Part shown: positions 34,481 to 36,115 of the stretch, in pieces
How the letters are laid out: every line of letters starts with the position of its first letter
Numbering within the stretch: position 1 is the first letter of the stretch
NCBI GenBank assembly: GCA_022844005.1
Contig: JALHMN010000030.1
Span: 1 to 36,115, forward strand
Reading direction: 5' to 3'
Source of the DNA: a bacterium
Lineage (GTDB): Bacteria > Pseudomonadota > Alphaproteobacteria > Ferrovibrionales > Ferrovibrionaceae
Length of the DNA stretch: 36,115 nt
Notes under the pieces: model-generated
Told to the model about the DNA's origin: nothing
What the model saw: only the letters and a program-made list of their open reading frames with translations
Databases searched by the model: none
Position numbers and translations under genes: made by a program

Positions 34481-35664
34481 GCGAACGCAAAGGCCCGCTG
34501 AGCCGTTTCAAGGTACTCGATCTGACTCGCGTGCGCGCCGGGCCGACCGCGGTGCGCCAGCTCGCCGACTGGGGCGCCGACGTGATCAAGGTCGAGGATC
34601 CGGCGGCGGGAACCGGTGGCGATGGCCTGGGCGGTCCGCGCCTGGGGTCGGATTTCCAGAACCTGCACCGCAACAAGCGCTCGCTGACCCTCAACCTGAA
34701 GGATTCCGAGGGCCTCGGCATCTTCAAGCGCCTGGTCGGCTGGGCCGATGTCGTGGTTGAGAACTACCGCCCCGACGTGAAACGCCGGCTCGGCATCGAC
34801 TACGAGACCCTGAAGGCGATCAACCCCCGGATCGTCTACGGTTCCATCTCCGGCTACGGCCAGGACGGTCCCTATTATCTGCGGCCCGGCTTCGATCAGA
34901 TCGCCCAGGGCATGGGCGGCCTCATGTCGATCACCGGCATGCCGGGGCAGGGACCGGTTCGGGCCGGCATCGCGGTGGCCGATTCCGCCTCCGGCATCTA
35001 CCTCTCCTTCGGCATCCTGGCGGCCCTGCTTGAACGCGAGGTTTCCGGCGAGGGGCAGTGGGTGCAGACCTCGCTGCTCCAGGCCCAGATCGCGATGCTC
35101 GACTTCCAGGCCGCGCGCTGGCTGATCGGTAAGGAAGTACCGCCCCAGGCAGGGAACAACCACCCGACCAGCATCCCGACCGGCGTCTTCAGGACCAAGG
35201 ACGGCTATATCAACATCGCCGCTTCCGGCCAGGCGATCTGGGAGCGCTTCTGCCAGGCGGCCGGCGGCGAGGCGCTGCTCGTCAATCCCGACTACGCAAC
35301 GGGCGGCGGCCGCTCCAAGCATCGGGACCGCCTCAACGCCGATATCGACGCCCTGATCGCGGCGCGAACCTCTACGGAGTGGATCGAGCTCCTGAACGAG
35401 GCGGGGGTACCCTGCGGCCCGATCTACAAGGTGGACGAAGTCTTCGCCGATCCGCAGGTCCGCCACATGCGCATGGCGGCACCGGTGAAGCATCCGAGCC
35501 TCGGCGAGATCGAGGTGGTGAACCAGCCGGTGAAGATGAGCCGCACCCCGAGCGAGATCCGCAGCGCGACACCGGACGCCGGCGAACACAATGCCGAAAT
35601 CCTGGCGACACTCGGCTACGATGCCGCCGCCGTCGCCGACCTGAAGCGCCGCGGCGTGCTCTGA
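34477..35664 (+). CDS. CoA-transferase family III (CaiB/BaiF) protein, atypical active site
   Basis: The 395-residue protein has the interlocked-dimer family III fold: FKVLDLTRVRAGPTAVRQLA, DWGADVIKVEDP, NKRSLTLNL, DVVVENYRPDV and SISGYGQDGPY are family landmarks. These enzymes move CoA between carboxylic acids, using an aspartate that carries the CoA thioester. In the helix where that acidic residue is expected, the sequence reads GQWVQTSLLQAQIAML with Gln at 197 and 202 and no Asp or Glu. Either a different residue serves, or this is a non-classical subgroup. GTG at 34477 overlaps the hydrolase stop. The enoyl-CoA hydratase gene follows after 29 bp. Confidence 0.88.
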   Translation: MSERKGPLSRFKVLDLTRVRAGPTAVRQLADWGADVIKVEDPAAGTGGDGLGGPRLGSDFQNLHRNKRSLTLNLKDSEGLGIFKRLVGWADVVVENYRPDVKRRLGIDYETLKAINPRIVYGSISGYGQDGPYYLRPGFDQIAQGMGGLMSITGMPGQGPVRAGIAVADSASGIYLSFGILAALLEREVSGEGQWVQTSLLQAQIAMLDFQAARWLIGKEVPPQAGNNHPTSIPTGVFRTKDGYINIAASGQAIWERFCQAAGGEALLVNPDYATGGGRSKHRDRLNADIDALIAARTSTEWIELLNEAGVPCGPIYKVDEVFADPQVRHMRMAAPVKHPSLGEIEVVNQPVKMSRTPSEIRSATPDAGEHNAEILATLGYDAAAVADLKRRGVL

Positions 35665-35693
35665 TCAGAATTCAGCGAATCCTGGAGAGAACC

Positions 35694-36115
35694 ATGGACA
35701 CCGGAACCGACCGCATGATCGCCCGCAAGGAAGGCGGTGTCGGCTGGATGATCTTCAACAACCCCGCCCGTCACAACGCGGTTTCCTACGACATGTGGGT
35801 GGCGGTGCCGAAGATCCTGGAGGCCTTCACCGCCGATCCGGAGGTGCGCTGCGTGGTGCTGGAAGGTGCCGGCGACAAGGCCTTCGTCTCCGGTGCCGAC
35901 ATTTCCGAGTTCGGCGAGAAGCGCGCCGGTGACGGCGCACGCATCTACAACGAGGCGACCGACACCGCGACGCGCGCCATCAACACCTTCACCAAGCCGA
36001 CGATCGCCAAGATCAAGGGCTTCTGCATCGGCGGCGGCGTCGGCATCGCCATCGCGACCGATCTGCGCATCGCCGCCAGGGGCTCTCGCTTCGCCGTGCC
36101 CGCCGCCCGGCTCGG
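35694..36115 (+). CDS. Enoyl-CoA hydratase/isomerase family protein, partial
   Basis: Only the first 140 residues lie in the window. The crotonase fold is clear: GVGWMIFNNPARHNAVSYDM at the first strands, the oxyanion-hole segment FVSGADISEFGEK, and KGFCIGGGVGIAIATDLRIA, the second oxyanion glycine region. The family hydrates enoyl-CoAs or catalyses related CoA chemistry; the glutamates that decide between hydratase and other activities lie beyond the end. ATG at 35694 follows TGGAGAGA. It continues the operon after the CoA-transferase, supporting a CoA-dependent catabolic pathway. Confidence 0.9.
   Translation, partial: MDTGTDRMIARKEGGVGWMIFNNPARHNAVSYDMWVAVPKILEAFTADPEVRCVVLEGAGDKAFVSGADISEFGEKRAGDGARIYNEATDTATRAINTFTKPTIAKIKGFCIGGGVGIAIATDLRIAARGSRFAVPAARL

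Overview
The window is high-GC bacterial chromosome with strongly GC-biased third codon positions. It is almost certainly an alphaproteobacterium, and the run folK-rpoZ-rsh-pdxJ-acpS-lepB-rnc-era fits the Rhodospirillales best; I cannot name a genus. Many genes overlap by 1 to 4 nt (ATGA or GTGA junctions), so much of the window is tightly packed operons.

Layout. 1-2466: an accessory-looking patch with a partial gene of unknown function, about 1 kb of non-coding DNA rich in small palindromes (two of them 16 bp and nearly identical), and a secreted MORN-repeat protein. It abuts the 3' end of a tRNA-Arg(CCT). 2632-6663: an MFS transporter, then a diacylglycerol-kinase-like lipid kinase divergent from a metallophosphoesterase-glycosyltransferase operon. 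That operon resembles the PlcP-Agt pair that replaces phospholipids with glycolipids under phosphate limitation, and a Pho-box-like site lies in the divergent gap. 6735-10096: dapA, smpB, a cytosolic sulfite-oxidase-fold enzyme, a family-5 Fe-S uracil-DNA glycosylase and a NYN-domain nuclease. 10382-15632: an iron cell-surface signalling cassette (ECF sigma, FecR-like anti-sigma, TonB-dependent receptor with an STN domain, PepSY membrane protein). It sits between housekeeping genes and its last gene runs 44 nt into folK. 15589-22406: the housekeeping block folK to era.

22487-36115: a catabolic region. An N-acyl-D-amino-acid-deacylase-like amidohydrolase sits behind a 21-bp perfect palindrome. 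It is followed by an Asp/Glu racemase-family protein, two convergent TetR regulators, a complete branched-chain-type (HAAT) ABC transporter with operator-like repeats shared with the adjacent TetR gene, a DUF2848 protein, a small coiled-coil protein, an ABM-domain protein, an SDR dehydrogenase, an alpha/beta hydrolase, a CaiB-type CoA-transferase lacking the usual acidic residue, and an enoyl-CoA hydratase cut by the window end. Together these suggest import, deacylation, CoA activation and beta-oxidation-like breakdown of an unidentified small acyl or amide compound. This is the best candidate here for an undescribed pathway, but the substrate cannot be read from the sequence.
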